Shown: positions 41,490-50,550, counted from the first letter of the stretch. The stretch: 52,835 nucleotides of DNA from JANRKG01 sp033763635 (GCA_033763635.1 JANRKG010000125.1:1-52835), one strand, 5' to 3'. A program made the numbers and translations. Notes: generated by a model from the sequence alone, not told the origin.

Positions 41490-42158
41490 ATGATGACAAA
41501 GCTTATTATTTCTGGGCCTATTTTTTCTGGAATCGTTGCTCTGCTCTGTTCTGCTGTTACGTTGCCCCTGGTTACCTGGGGATTGGGGAATAGGGCGATC
41601 GCTTGCTTACCTTCAAGTCCAAAGGTGAGTCCTGCCCGCCCCGTAGCCGTGAGCCGTCCTCGCCCAGCCACCCAAACGGTGAAAGACCAGCGGACTCAGC
41701 AAAACCTGCTTCTCAAGCTTTATGACAAAGCGGGAATTCCCTTTACTACCTACGTGCCACCAGCGGGATTGGCGGCCCAGGAAGTACGGACACCGCAGGG
41801 ATTAGAGGTGCGCTTTCGAGATACGACTGGGGAAGGCAAGGTCGCCTATGTTCAGGTGATGTTCCCGGCCCAAAAAATTTCGACAGGGCAGTTATTCAGA
41901 GACGCTTTGAACAATCAGGGCATGTTTAAGGATCAACAATGGAAGATTGTCGGTCCTCAGAAAACTCCCCTGACCTGGGCAAAGGCACGATTTGAGTTTG
42001 AGAAACCCTTCACAGCCCAACAAAATACGATGGGCACGCTCTACGTGGGAGAGCATCGTGGAAAGGGGTTCTACGTGATCGTGACCTACCCAGCAGATTA
42101 CGGCGATGGATTTGCTCCCCGCGCAAATTTGATTCCTAAGTATTTTGAACTGAGGTAA
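41490..42158 (+). CDS. Exported protein of unknown function
   Basis: A 222-residue protein with an N-terminal signal or anchor (about residues 5-32, LIISGPIFSGIVALLCSAVTLPLV). The mature part is hydrophilic; GLEVRFRDTTGEGKVAYVQVMFP and RGKGFYVIVTYPADYGDGF suggest a beta-rich domain. I do not recognise the family. The frame extends upstream to 41295, but that part overlaps the epimerase gene and lacks signal-like features, so the ATG at 41490 (or 41493) is preferred. Its 3-prime end overlaps the convergent coaX gene by 23 bp. Confidence 0.75.
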   Translation: MMTKLIISGPIFSGIVALLCSAVTLPLVTWGLGNRAIACLPSSPKVSPARPVAVSRPRPATQTVKDQRTQQNLLLKLYDKAGIPFTTYVPPAGLAAQEVRTPQGLEVRFRDTTGEGKVAYVQVMFPAQKISTGQLFRDALNNQGMFKDQQWKIVGPQKTPLTWAKARFEFEKPFTAQQNTMGTLYVGEHRGKGFYVIVTYPADYGDGFAPRANLIPKYFELR

Positions 42159-42915
42159 TGCACTTTCGGCGCACAATTTGCATCCCCTGAAATACAAGCC
42201 TGGGTTCCAACTGGAGGCGATCGATCTGATCAGGCATTTTCTCCCGTAAGTAGGTGAGCAAAATAGCCCCATCGCCTCCAGTCAAGGCCACGTTGCTGTC
42301 AGGAAACTTCTGCCACCAATCCCCTAAGAAATCTCGAAGGCCCGCTGTCACGGTATAGAGAATGCCGCTCTGAATGGCCTGATCTGTGGTTCTGGCCCAG
42401 CGAGAAGGCAACTGTTCAGGAACCTGAAGTTGGGGAAGTTGGGCGGTCTGGTTCGCGAGGGATTGGAACTGAAGCCCCAGCCCTGGAAGAATCACCCCCC
42501 CGATCAACTGCCGATCGCCATCTGCTCCCGTCAACGTCAGAGCCGTTCCGCCATCCACGACTAAAACAGGCCATTCCCACCTTTCTCCCGCCGCCAGTAA
42601 TGCCAGGGCACGATCGATTCCCAGAGTGGGGTAAAGATTTGTAATGGGAATGTGATCCAGGGTGATCACCTGGGGAGAACGAAACTCCCAGAGTAGTGTT
42701 TGTTCTGGTACAACCGAAGCCATCCAAATATCAGGCTCAATCAGGGATTCCACTGGGAGAAAGGATAGGGTCTTGACCTGCAAAGCATTCAAATGAGTTG
42801 TATGTCCAGCGTGGGAGAGTCGATCGCCTTCAAACCAGGCCCAGTGCACGCGAGAGTTTCCAATTGCTAGCGCTAACCAGTGGGATTGGGAAGATGAATA
42901 AGTAATTATCCCCAT
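42136..42915 (-). CDS. coaX: Type III pantothenate kinase
   Basis: Phosphorylates pantothenate in the first step of coenzyme A synthesis. The 259-residue protein has the CoaX segments VLVVDGGTALTLTGAD, LIGGVILPGLGLQFQSLA, TTDQAIQSGILYTV and ALTGGDGA. The N-terminal phosphate motif, usually DXGN(T/S), is LAIGNSRVHW, so the first Asp is replaced; I believe cyanobacterial members are divergent here. The ATG at 42915 is preferred to the open frame to 42984, which would overlap flv3. Its start is 67 bp from the divergent flv3 start. Confidence 0.9.
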   Translation of the reverse strand: MGIITYSSSQSHWLALAIGNSRVHWAWFEGDRLSHAGHTTHLNALQVKTLSFLPVESLIEPDIWMASVVPEQTLLWEFRSPQVITLDHIPITNLYPTLGIDRALALLAAGERWEWPVLVVDGGTALTLTGADGDRQLIGGVILPGLGLQFQSLANQTAQLPQLQVPEQLPSRWARTTDQAIQSGILYTVTAGLRDFLGDWWQKFPDSNVALTGGDGAILLTYLREKMPDQIDRLQLEPRLVFQGMQIVRRKCITSVQNT

Positions 42916-42982
42916 TTGTCTGCCAGGATTGTAAAATGAGAGGAATGATACATTTCTTGATTCTGGCGCAGGGAGACGACAC
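42916..42982. promoter_or_regulatory. Compact divergent promoter region between coaX and flv3
   Basis: Only 67 bp separate the two divergent start codons, so both promoters must lie here or overlap coding sequence. A GGGAGA ribosome-binding site precedes the flv3 ATG. TAAAAT and GATACATT are possible -10 elements, but I cannot choose between them. Confidence 0.4.
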
Positions 42983-44710
42983 ATGGTTGCACTGGCAGAA
43001 CCGATTCAACGCAGATTGACCATCCAAACGGCTGAAATCGCAGAGGGTACCACTACCATTCGATCGCTGGATTGGGACCGGGACCGTTTCGACATTGAAT
43101 TCGGGCTGCAAAATGGCACCACCTACAACTCCTTCATCATTCGAGGGGAAAAGATCGCACTCGTGGATACGTCCCATGAGAAGTTTCGCACCCTCTACTT
43201 GGAAGCACTCACCCAACAACTGGACCCCACCCAAATCGATTACCTGGTCATCAGTCATACGGAGCCTGACCATAGTGGGTTAGTACGGGATGTATTGGCG
43301 CTGGCTCCCCAGGTAACCGTCGTTGGGTCCAAAGTGGCGATTCAATTTTTAGAAGATTTGGTGCATCAACCCTTCAATCGGCAGATCGTAAAAAATGGGG
43401 ACAAACTAGACCTGGGCAACGACCATGTGCTGGAGTTTGTGATTGCTCCTAACCTCCACTGGCCCGATACCATGTTTAGCCATGATGCCAAAACCCAGAT
43501 TTTATACACCTGCGATGCCTTCGGGATGCACTATTGCGACGATCGCGTGTTCGACGAGGACTTAGAGACCATCGAACCAGATTTTCGCTTTTACTACGAG
43601 TGTTTGATGGCTCCCAATGCCCGATCGGTGCTGTCGGCGATGAAGCGGATGGATGAACTGGCGACGATCGGCATGATCGCAACAGGTCACGGTCCTCTGC
43701 TGTCGTATCACGTCCCGGAACTCACGGGTCGCTATCGGCGGTGGAGTCAGGCAAAAGCAAAAGCCGAAACAACGGTTGCTGTATTTTACATCTCAGATTA
43801 CGGGTACAGCGATCGGCTTTCCCAGGCGCTTGCTCGTGGGATCACAAAAACAGGGGTTGCGGTTGAGATGATGAACCTGCGGGGAGCCGATCCCCAGGAA
43901 GTGCAGGAACTCATTGGTCGTGCGACGGGAGTTGTCCTGACTCCTCCACCCGCTTCAGGAGCTGCCGTATCCAGTAGCCAGGGAGCGATCGGCACGATTC
44001 TGGCAGCAGTTAAGGAAAAACAGGTGTTTGGAATTTTCGAATCCTATGGTGGAGACGACGAACCCATCGATCCCCTACGAATTCGCTTACGGGAATCAGG
44101 GCTAAACGAAGCATTTCAGGCGGTACGGGTCAAGGATACACCAACGGAAGCGACGTATCAGCTTTGCGAAGAAGCAGGAACGGACCTGGGACAGTTGCTC
44201 TCCCGCGATCGGGCTATTCAACAGATGAAGTCTTTGAATACGGACCTGGATAAAGCCCTGGGACGCTTGAGCGGTGGGCTATATATTATCACGGCTCAAA
44301 AGGGGAACATCAATAGCGCCATGCTAGCGTCCTGGGTGAGTCAGGCCAGCTTTAAACCTCTGGGACTCACGATCGCCGTTGCAAAAGATCGGGCGATCGA
44401 ATCTCTGATGCAGGTGGGCGATCGGTTTGTCCTCAACATTTTAGAGGAAGGCAACCACCTTCCCCTGATGAAGCACTTCCTGAAGCGGTTCGCACCGGGG
44501 GCCGATCGCTTTGCTGGCGTGAAAACTTACCAGGCTGAAAATGGGTCTCCTATTCTGGCGGATGCTTTGGCCTACGTAGAATGTGAGGTTATGAGCCGTA
44601 TGGAATGTGAGGACCATTGGATTGTTTACAGTATGGTTCAGGCGGGACGGGTTGCCAAATCCGATTCCCTCACCGCCGTTCACCATCGCAAGGTCGGCAA
44701 CCATTACTAA
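42983..44710 (+). CDS. flv3: Flavodiiron protein Flv3 (oxygen reduction, photosystem I side)
   Basis: A 575-residue cyanobacterial flavodiiron protein, the partner of Flv1 in light-dependent oxygen reduction to water. Domains: metallo-beta-lactamase-like (about 1-260), flavodoxin (about 262-410) and flavin reductase (about 425-570). The diiron ligands are canonical, SHTEPDH (His92, Glu94, Asp96, His97), unlike the Flv1 encoded at 27310-29055. The N-terminal TTIRSLDWDRDRFDIEFG segment is characteristic of Flv3 rather than Flv4. A 14-bp perfect inverted repeat follows the stop codon. Confidence 0.94.
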   Translation: MVALAEPIQRRLTIQTAEIAEGTTTIRSLDWDRDRFDIEFGLQNGTTYNSFIIRGEKIALVDTSHEKFRTLYLEALTQQLDPTQIDYLVISHTEPDHSGLVRDVLALAPQVTVVGSKVAIQFLEDLVHQPFNRQIVKNGDKLDLGNDHVLEFVIAPNLHWPDTMFSHDAKTQILYTCDAFGMHYCDDRVFDEDLETIEPDFRFYYECLMAPNARSVLSAMKRMDELATIGMIATGHGPLLSYHVPELTGRYRRWSQAKAKAETTVAVFYISDYGYSDRLSQALARGITKTGVAVEMMNLRGADPQEVQELIGRATGVVLTPPPASGAAVSSSQGAIGTILAAVKEKQVFGIFESYGGDDEPIDPLRIRLRESGLNEAFQAVRVKDTPTEATYQLCEEAGTDLGQLLSRDRAIQQMKSLNTDLDKALGRLSGGLYIITAQKGNINSAMLASWVSQASFKPLGLTIAVAKDRAIESLMQVGDRFVLNILEEGNHLPLMKHFLKRFAPGADRFAGVKTYQAENGSPILADALAYVECEVMSRMECEDHWIVYSMVQAGRVAKSDSLTAVHHRKVGNHY

Positions 44711-44728
44711 GGAGATTCTGGAAAACAG

Positions 44729-44768
44729 TATCACCGCTGGTTAAGCGAAGCCGAAACCAGCGGTGATA
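44729..44768 (+). repeat. Hairpin with CGAAGCCGA loop, copy 2, after flv3
   Basis: TATCACCGCTGGTT (44729-44742) and its exact complement (44755-44768) form a 14-bp stem around the 12-base loop AAGCGAAGCCGA, 18 bp after the flv3 stop codon. The loop matches the hairpin at 10936-10965. It could terminate flv3 transcription although no T-run follows. Confidence 0.6.
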
Positions 44769-44847
44769 GCCTGAACAGAGTTAAAAAGCAGCCCATCGGT
44801 AAACGTTTTTCTAACAATTACCGAAAGCGATTGCTCCTGAGTCCAGG

Positions 44848-45081
44848 TTACGGATTAATAATGCCGTAGTAAACTCCCGCAACAAATAGAATTGGAAGTA
44901 GAAAGATTAGAGATGAAGTAAAGCGAAACAGAGGATTGGGTACATCTTCGCGAGTAATTACGCTATCCCGCTGAATTTGGGTCACAGGTTCCTTGGTTTT
45001 TGGCTTTTGAGATCCCATAGAAGGTTCACTAGGGTAGGTAACGTTCTCGTCTGGTCTTCTTTGAGCTTCTTGATAATTCAT
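44848..45081 (-). CDS. Small single-pass membrane protein next to a Hlip gene
   Basis: A 77-residue protein with a hydrophilic N-terminus of about 50 residues rich in Pro/Glu/Lys (QKPKTKEPVTQIQ) and one C-terminal transmembrane helix (about 53-74, SSLIFLLPILFVAGVYYGI). There is no chlorophyll-binding ExxNxR motif, so it is not itself a Hlip. It is downstream of the Hlip gene on the same strand, 158 bp away. I do not recognise the family; a thylakoid role is suggested only by its neighbours. Confidence 0.62.
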   Translation of the reverse strand: MNYQEAQRRPDENVTYPSEPSMGSQKPKTKEPVTQIQRDSVITREDVPNPLFRFTSSLIFLLPILFVAGVYYGIINP

Positions 45082-45239
45082 AGGTCAAATCACGCAAATA
45101 AGAAATGGATTTCTAAAAGTCTGCTGAATGAGATGATCTTGATTCAGCAATGAATTTAACAGCAGCTTGAAACAAATGAGATCGCAAAATTACAGGATTC
45201 TCTCCGTTTTTAATCCGCTGCCAGCTTTTTAACTCTTTC

Positions 45240-45461
45240 TTAGTGAGCAGTGTTCCCACCGAGTTGCAGCACATCGCGTACAACACTGTAACCACCCAAA
45301 TCCCACAGCAGGTAAGCCATAAAACCAATCATGGCAAACCGACCATTCCACAGTTCAGCCTGAGGAGTCCAGCCAAACAGAAAGGCGTTGCGATCGATTC
45401 CGTTAAATTCTTGAGCCACAGGGGGCAGATCGGTAGAGGGACGAGTTCCTTGGGATTGCAT
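45240..45461 (-). CDS. High-light-inducible protein (Hlip), chlorophyll a/b-binding-like
   Basis: A 73-residue single-helix LHC-like protein of the thylakoid membrane that binds chlorophyll and carotenoid and protects photosystem II assembly intermediates under high light. The chlorophyll-binding motif AELWNGRFAMIGFMAYLLWD is complete, with Glu, Asn and Arg correctly spaced. The N-terminal FLFGWTPQ segment is also typical. The ATG at 45461 has an AAGGAG site 8 bases upstream, and a TATAAC element lies further upstream on the minus strand. It is not fused to ferrochelatase. Confidence 0.93.
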   Translation of the reverse strand: MQSQGTRPSTDLPPVAQEFNGIDRNAFLFGWTPQAELWNGRFAMIGFMAYLLWDLGGYSVVRDVLQLGGNTAH

Positions 45462-45654
45462 TATTTCAACTCCTTAACAAACTGTTATATTCCTATCCTA
45501 GAGACCGTTTTTGTTATCGGAGTCTGTCCCTGGTTCTAAGGTGTCGGTTGCCTAAGGAGTGAAATTTGACGCATAACTCGCAGACTTCTTATTTCGCAGT
45601 ACCCGTTCAGATTAGGAAAGCGGATGGGTGAAAACGATCGTGCCCTGAGCATTT

Positions 45655-45690
45655 TCCTTCTGCCTTCTGCCCTCTGTCTCCTGTCTCCTA
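45655..45690. repeat. Degenerate heptanucleotide tandem repeat (STRR-like)
   Basis: CCTTCTG-CCTTCTG-CCCTCTG-TCTCCTG-TCTCC units run directly into the 3-prime end of pbpC. It is the reverse complement of the type seen at 23976-24002. Confidence 0.5.
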
Positions 45691-48048
45691 CTATTGCCTG
45701 ACTGAAAATCCGCGCCGTCCAGGGCTGGAATCGGCAACCTGGACTTCAAATTGCACTTGATCTCGACTGTTTCCACTTCTGGCCTCTAACCTCCAGTTTC
45801 CAGGGCGGAGGGACCAAAAGAAAGAGGATGAGGTTTGACTCGTCAATTTTTGTCCATTCAGCCACCATTCCACAGGGATTTCAGGAGAGCTTGCCAGCTT
45901 AAATTCCAGCTTTTGGATTCCTGAAGTTGGATCGCCCACTAAAAAGTAGTCACCGTTGCGGGGAGCCACAATGCGAAGACTTCCATCATCTGCAAGAGGA
46001 GATTGGGGCTGCTTCGCTAACCACTCGTTGTATTCAGGCGGCAAAGTCAGACGATAACGAGGAGCTTCCCCATTCTTCTCAACCGAAACCTGTTGGTAAA
46101 AGGGGTCAGGCTGTTGTTCGTAAGCAGTCAGGTCTTCTGGGTAAAAGTATTCCTGGACGATCGCCGGACAGGCCGGATTGGGGCGCATTCCCGACAAAGA
46201 ACAGATGGGGCGTTGGACTAAACCTGCTGGAGGTGGAAAAGCTTTGGGTTCCCGGTTCTCATGCAGGTGCAGCAAAATTCGCTGCCAGAGGGGAGCGGCT
46301 CCCACCACACCAGATACCTTCCGCATGGAACTCCCATCAAAGTTACCGACCCAGGTGGCAACGGTGTAATCCGTTGTGAAGCCTACGGTCCAGGTATCCC
46401 GGAAGTTTGAGGAAGTTCCGGTCTTCACGGCAGCGGGAAAGGGTAGATTGAGGACCGAATCCACTCCAAAAGCTTTGGACCGAGCAAAACGATCGCTCAA
46501 TATATCTATAATTAAGGCCCAACTGGGAGAGGTGGGAGGTTGGGATTGAAGATTTGGGGTTTCAGAACTGAGAACTTTCAATTCAGTGGGTTGCCCCTGA
46601 TGGGCGAGGGTTAGGTAGGCACGACCCAGTTCCCAGAGACTAACTTCGCCGCTCCCTAGAGACAAACCTAATCCATAATGTTCAGCAGATTGGGTGAGGT
46701 GGGCAAAGTCCAGTTGATGGAGGCGATCGAGGAAGCGTTGAACCCCGACTTGCTCCAGGACTCGCACGGCTGGGATGTTCAGGGAGTTGGCGAGGGCAAT
46801 CCGTACCCGCACTGGACCCTGGAAGGTTTCGCTGTAGTCCGTAGGGCTATAGAGACGGGCATCGGGAATCGCATAGTAGGCGGGTACGTCTGCCAGAACC
46901 GTATTCGGACGAATCACCCGTGTTTCTAGCGCCAGTTCATACAGAAACGGCTTGAGGGTGGAACCGGGTTGGCGGAGTGCCTGTACTCCATCATTGCGGC
47001 CCTGTTGAGTTTCGGCAAAATAATCGGGAGATCCGACATAGGCGAGGACGGCTCCAGTATGGTTATCAATGACCAGGACGGCAGCATGGTGGACGTTGTG
47101 GGGAGTCAGGGTTTGTAATACCTGCTGCACCTGAGTCTCCACAAACTTTTGTAGGGGACGATCCAGGGTCGTGCGAATTTGGGATGGATGATCTGTTGGT
47201 AGCTGACTGGCAACCCAGAAGAGAAAATGGGGAGCCGCTAGAATTCCTTGCTGGCGAGGTTGAAACGTAACTTTTTCTGCCAGAGCACGATCGCTCTCTT
47301 CCCCACTGATGTATCCATCCTGTACCATCCGTCGGAGGACGTAGGCTTGCCGTTCCTTGAGGGAATTCCAATAATCATAGGGATTCAGGAATGTGGGATC
47401 GTTTGGCAAAGCCGCTAAGAGGCTGGCCTGAGCGAGGTTTAAATCGGCGGCAGAAACCCCAAAATAAGCGCGTGCTGCGGCTTCCACCCCATAGATGTTG
47501 CCTCCCATCGGCAAACGATTGATGTAGGCATGGAGAATTTCATCTTTGCTCATCCCTGCGGCTAACCGCCACGCAAGCCAGATTTCCCGGATTTTTCCTG
47601 GTAGGTTACTGGGCACAGGGTTAATCATCTGGGACAACTGCATGGTGATAGTGGAAGCCCCGCTCCGAAAGCGTCCTGCCCGAATTGCCTCCAGGGTGGA
47701 TCGCACGATCGCCCGCCCCTCCAAAGGCCCGTGCTGGTAGAATCGTCCATCCTCGGCGGAAAGAATCGCCTGGGTGAATCGGGGAGACACCTGAGCCAGG
47801 GGAATCACTGCCGTATGGTCCTGGTCACGGGTGAGTAAGGTTCCCAGAGGTAGCCCATTACGATCGGTGAACTCGATCGCCTGTTGGTCCTGAAGCAGAT
47901 CGCTGGCTCGAACAGGCGCGAGGTTAGGGAGCGATCGGATCAGAAGGCCAATCAGAAACACTACCAGGAGAATCTGGCAAAGCTGTTGGTTTCTATGCCC
48001 TAATCGTTGCCATCTCCGTCTTCCCATTTGCCACATTCGGTCCACCAT
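45691..48048 (-). CDS. pbpC: Penicillin-binding protein 1C
   Basis: A 785-residue bifunctional class A penicillin-binding protein. After a cytosolic basic N-terminus there is one transmembrane anchor (about residues 24-42), a glycosyltransferase domain (AEDGRFYQHGPLEGRAI, GASTITMQLSQM), a transpeptidase domain with GSTLKPF (SXXK), SLN and KTGTS motifs, and a C-terminal PBP1C-type beta domain (about 690-775). It acts in periplasmic peptidoglycan synthesis. No alpha-2-macroglobulin gene, the usual partner, is adjacent. GAGGAA lies upstream of the ATG. Confidence 0.94.
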   Translation of the reverse strand: MVDRMWQMGRRRWQRLGHRNQQLCQILLVVFLIGLLIRSLPNLAPVRASDLLQDQQAIEFTDRNGLPLGTLLTRDQDHTAVIPLAQVSPRFTQAILSAEDGRFYQHGPLEGRAIVRSTLEAIRAGRFRSGASTITMQLSQMINPVPSNLPGKIREIWLAWRLAAGMSKDEILHAYINRLPMGGNIYGVEAAARAYFGVSAADLNLAQASLLAALPNDPTFLNPYDYWNSLKERQAYVLRRMVQDGYISGEESDRALAEKVTFQPRQQGILAAPHFLFWVASQLPTDHPSQIRTTLDRPLQKFVETQVQQVLQTLTPHNVHHAAVLVIDNHTGAVLAYVGSPDYFAETQQGRNDGVQALRQPGSTLKPFLYELALETRVIRPNTVLADVPAYYAIPDARLYSPTDYSETFQGPVRVRIALANSLNIPAVRVLEQVGVQRFLDRLHQLDFAHLTQSAEHYGLGLSLGSGEVSLWELGRAYLTLAHQGQPTELKVLSSETPNLQSQPPTSPSWALIIDILSDRFARSKAFGVDSVLNLPFPAAVKTGTSSNFRDTWTVGFTTDYTVATWVGNFDGSSMRKVSGVVGAAPLWQRILLHLHENREPKAFPPPAGLVQRPICSLSGMRPNPACPAIVQEYFYPEDLTAYEQQPDPFYQQVSVEKNGEAPRYRLTLPPEYNEWLAKQPQSPLADDGSLRIVAPRNGDYFLVGDPTSGIQKLEFKLASSPEIPVEWWLNGQKLTSQTSSSFFWSLRPGNWRLEARSGNSRDQVQFEVQVADSSPGRRGFSVRQ

Positions 48049-48362
48049 GATTCCTCGCGCTCCTCAACCCATACCATTGCTTTCACTGCGATCGAAATGG
48101 GTTTCGCCTCGGCAGTATTACAAATCGCTAAGAATGTAATCTCACAAGTCTTGTTCTTTTCAAACTTTGCTTGGGTGAGAATTAGAACTTAGAAGAAAAA
48201 TATCAATCTAATTATTAATTTTTTATGATGGGTATAAAGTTTTTGAGGTTACTTGCAAATTTATATTACAAATCCATTTAAAAACTCTTGAGAAATAAAC
48301 GGAACCTAAATTCAAGCTTTACCCTTGAGATTTATTACCCGTTTGCGAGGTTGATAAATAAC
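48049..48362. other. 314-bp AT-rich intergenic region
   Basis: Divergent region between pbpC and a small membrane protein gene. The part from about 48180 to 48300 is AT-rich (ATTATTAATTTTTTATG, TTATATTACAAATCC) and probably contains the promoter of the latter. No RNA gene was seen. Confidence 0.5.
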
Positions 48363-48662
48363 ATGCAAAATTACCGGATTGCTTGCACGCTCTCTTTTGG
48401 AGATATTTATGGTCAGATTATTATCTGGCTGATTGTCATTTTCTTAAGTTTGGCATCCGCAATGGCAATGATGGGAGCAAGTCGTCCCGTTTATGCCCTG
48501 GCAACCGTTGGCCTGATCCTGGTTTTGTCCCTTCCCTTCCTGCTGTTTGCCTTCGTGACAACGCTGCTGAACCATATTGAGTTGGTTGCGATCGACCCCA
48601 ATAGTAAGAGTGTTCCCACTGCTGGCAGAGCACCTCAGCGCCCCGCTCAAGCAACCACCTGA
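48363..48662 (+). CDS. Small two-helix membrane protein
   Basis: A 99-residue protein with two hydrophobic helices (about residues 15-37, GQIIIWLIVIFLSLASAMAMMG, and 44-67, ALATVGLILVLSLPFLLFAF) and a short Pro/Ala-rich C-terminal tail. I do not recognise the family; it resembles small cyanobacterial hypothetical membrane proteins. The frame is open to 48288, but the ATG at 48363 gives the more natural N-terminus. A strong terminator hairpin follows 23 bp after the stop codon, so it is monocistronic. Confidence 0.7.
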   Translation: MQNYRIACTLSFGDIYGQIIIWLIVIFLSLASAMAMMGASRPVYALATVGLILVLSLPFLLFAFVTTLLNHIELVAIDPNSKSVPTAGRAPQRPAQATT

Positions 48663-48685
48663 AATTACTCAATCTTTTTCTCAGA

Positions 48686-48713
48686 AGAAATCCCTGCTTT
48701 TGCAGGGATTTCT
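48686..48713 (+). terminator. Strong hairpin terminator
   Basis: AGAAATCCCTGC (48686-48697) and its exact complement (48702-48713) form a 12-bp stem with a TTTT loop; the A-rich 5-prime arm and the following TATCAATATTT fit an intrinsic terminator working in both directions. Confidence 0.8.
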
Positions 48714-48819
48714 TATCAATATTTCCCATAGAAAACTTCCTGTAGAAAATGCTGAATTTCAGCCTTAGAAGCCAGAATAAAAAAGGTATTTCAAATCCAA
48801 TTTCTAACTACAAATTTCC

Positions 48820-50547
48820 ATGATTGATCATGATGTTTTGATTGTTGGGGGAGGGCTGGCGGGGTGTCGGGCTGCACTGGAAATTGTCCGCCTGAATTCC
48901 AGCTTAAAGGTTGCTCTGGTTGCCAAAACCCATCCTATCCGCTCCCACTCGGTTGCTGCTCAGGGGGGAATCGCTGCAACCCTTCGAAATGTGGACGAAG
49001 CCGATAGTTGGGAAGCCCACGCCTTTGACACAGTGAAGGGATCGGACTATTTAGCGGATCAAGACGCTGTAGCGATTCTGACCCAGGAAGCCCCAGACGT
49101 GGTGATTGATCTGGAACACATGGGCGTTTTGTTCTCTCGCCTTCCTGATGGTCGGATTGCTCAACGGGCTTTCGGAGGCCATTCTCACAATCGCACCTGT
49201 TACGCTGCGGACAAAACGGGGCATGCCATCCTGCACGAACTCGTTTCTAATCTCATGCGCTACGGGGTGCAGATTTACCAGGAATGGTATGTGCAACGGT
49301 TGATTGTGGAGGACGGGCAAGCGAAGGGCGTGGTGATGCACCACCTGCTGGATGGAAAAATTCAGGTGGTCCGGGCTAAAGCTGTCATGTTTGCTACGGG
49401 TGGCTATGGTCGGGTTTATAACACAACCTCTAACGATTTCGCTTCTACAGGGGATGGGTTGGCAATGACGGCCCTGGCTGGGTTGCCGTTGGAAGACATG
49501 GAGTTTGTGCAATTTCATCCTACTGGGCTTTATCCAGTGGGAGTGTTGATTTCAGAGGCGGTACGAGGGGAAGGGGCGTATCTGATCAATAGTGAGGGCG
49601 ATCGCTTCATGGCCCAGTACGCGCCCAGTCGGATGGAACTTGCACCCCGCGATATCACATCCCGATCGATTACCCGCGAGATTCAGGCGGGTCGAGGGGT
49701 TTACCCGGATGGGCGGGCAGGGGGCCCCTGTGCATTTCTGGATCTACGCCACATGGGGCGGGAGAAGATCATGAGCCGCATTCCCTTTTGTTGGGAAGAG
49801 GCCCATCGGTTGATTGGGATTGATGCAGTTGTGCAACCGATTCCCATTCGCCCGACGATTCACTATTCAATGGGAGGCATTCCCGTCAATACAGATGGAC
49901 AGGTGAAGAGTGGCCCGGAGGGATTGGTTGAAGGCTTTTTTGCTGCTGGAGAAACGGCATGTGTTTCCGTTCATGGTGCCAATCGTCTGGGCAGTAACTC
50001 CCTCCTGGAATGTGTGGTCTATGGGCGGCGCACGGGAGCGACGATCGCCCGCTATGTCGAAAACCGCAAACTTCCCGATCTGGATGAGCAGCGCTATCTC
50101 CGTGAGGCTGAACAACAGGTCCAAAAGCTACTGGACCAATCGGGAGAATATCGAATCAATGAGGTTCGACAAGCTTTTCAGGATTGCATGACCCAATACT
50201 GTGGCGTTTTCCGCACAGAAGCCCTGATGCAAGAAGGATTCGTGAAGCTTCAAGAAATTCAACAACGCTATTCCCAGGTTTACCTGGACGATCGCGACCG
50301 CCACTGGAACACGGAACTGGTGGAAGCGCTAGAATTGCGATCCCTGATGATTGTCGGAGAAATGATTCTGCGATCGGCCCTCAACCGCCAGGAAAGTCGA
50401 GGAGCGCACTTCCGGGAAGATTATCCCGATCGGGACGATGGAAATTTTCTCAAGCACACAATGGCCTACTATTCCCCTGCGGGAGTAGACCTGCGCTATC
50501 GCCCTGTCACTATTACTCTGTTCCAACCCCAGGAACGGAAATATTGA
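48820..50547 (+). CDS. sdhA: Succinate dehydrogenase/fumarate reductase flavoprotein subunit
   Basis: A 575-residue FAD enzyme that oxidises succinate to fumarate and feeds the plastoquinone pool. The FAD-binding VLIVGGGLAGCRAALE, the HSVAAQGGIAATL segment with the flavinylation-region His, the substrate-site HSHNRTC and QFHPTGLYP, and RPTIHYSMGGIPVN are all present. The C-terminal RGAHFREDYPDRDD motif is typical. The iron-sulphur subunit is not adjacent, as is common in cyanobacteria. It is convergent with sipA, with 3 bp between stop codons. Confidence 0.95.
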   Translation: MIDHDVLIVGGGLAGCRAALEIVRLNSSLKVALVAKTHPIRSHSVAAQGGIAATLRNVDEADSWEAHAFDTVKGSDYLADQDAVAILTQEAPDVVIDLEHMGVLFSRLPDGRIAQRAFGGHSHNRTCYAADKTGHAILHELVSNLMRYGVQIYQEWYVQRLIVEDGQAKGVVMHHLLDGKIQVVRAKAVMFATGGYGRVYNTTSNDFASTGDGLAMTALAGLPLEDMEFVQFHPTGLYPVGVLISEAVRGEGAYLINSEGDRFMAQYAPSRMELAPRDITSRSITREIQAGRGVYPDGRAGGPCAFLDLRHMGREKIMSRIPFCWEEAHRLIGIDAVVQPIPIRPTIHYSMGGIPVNTDGQVKSGPEGLVEGFFAAGETACVSVHGANRLGSNSLLECVVYGRRTGATIARYVENRKLPDLDEQRYLREAEQQVQKLLDQSGEYRINEVRQAFQDCMTQYCGVFRTEALMQEGFVKLQEIQQRYSQVYLDDRDRHWNTELVEALELRSLMIVGEMILRSALNRQESRGAHFREDYPDRDDGNFLKHTMAYYSPAGVDLRYRPVTITLFQPQERKY

Positions 50548-50550
50548 GAT

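Noticed and set aside
45113..45328. 71-residue minus-strand frame overlapping the Hlip gene
   Set aside because: Out of frame with the Hlip coding sequence and without a recognisable motif.
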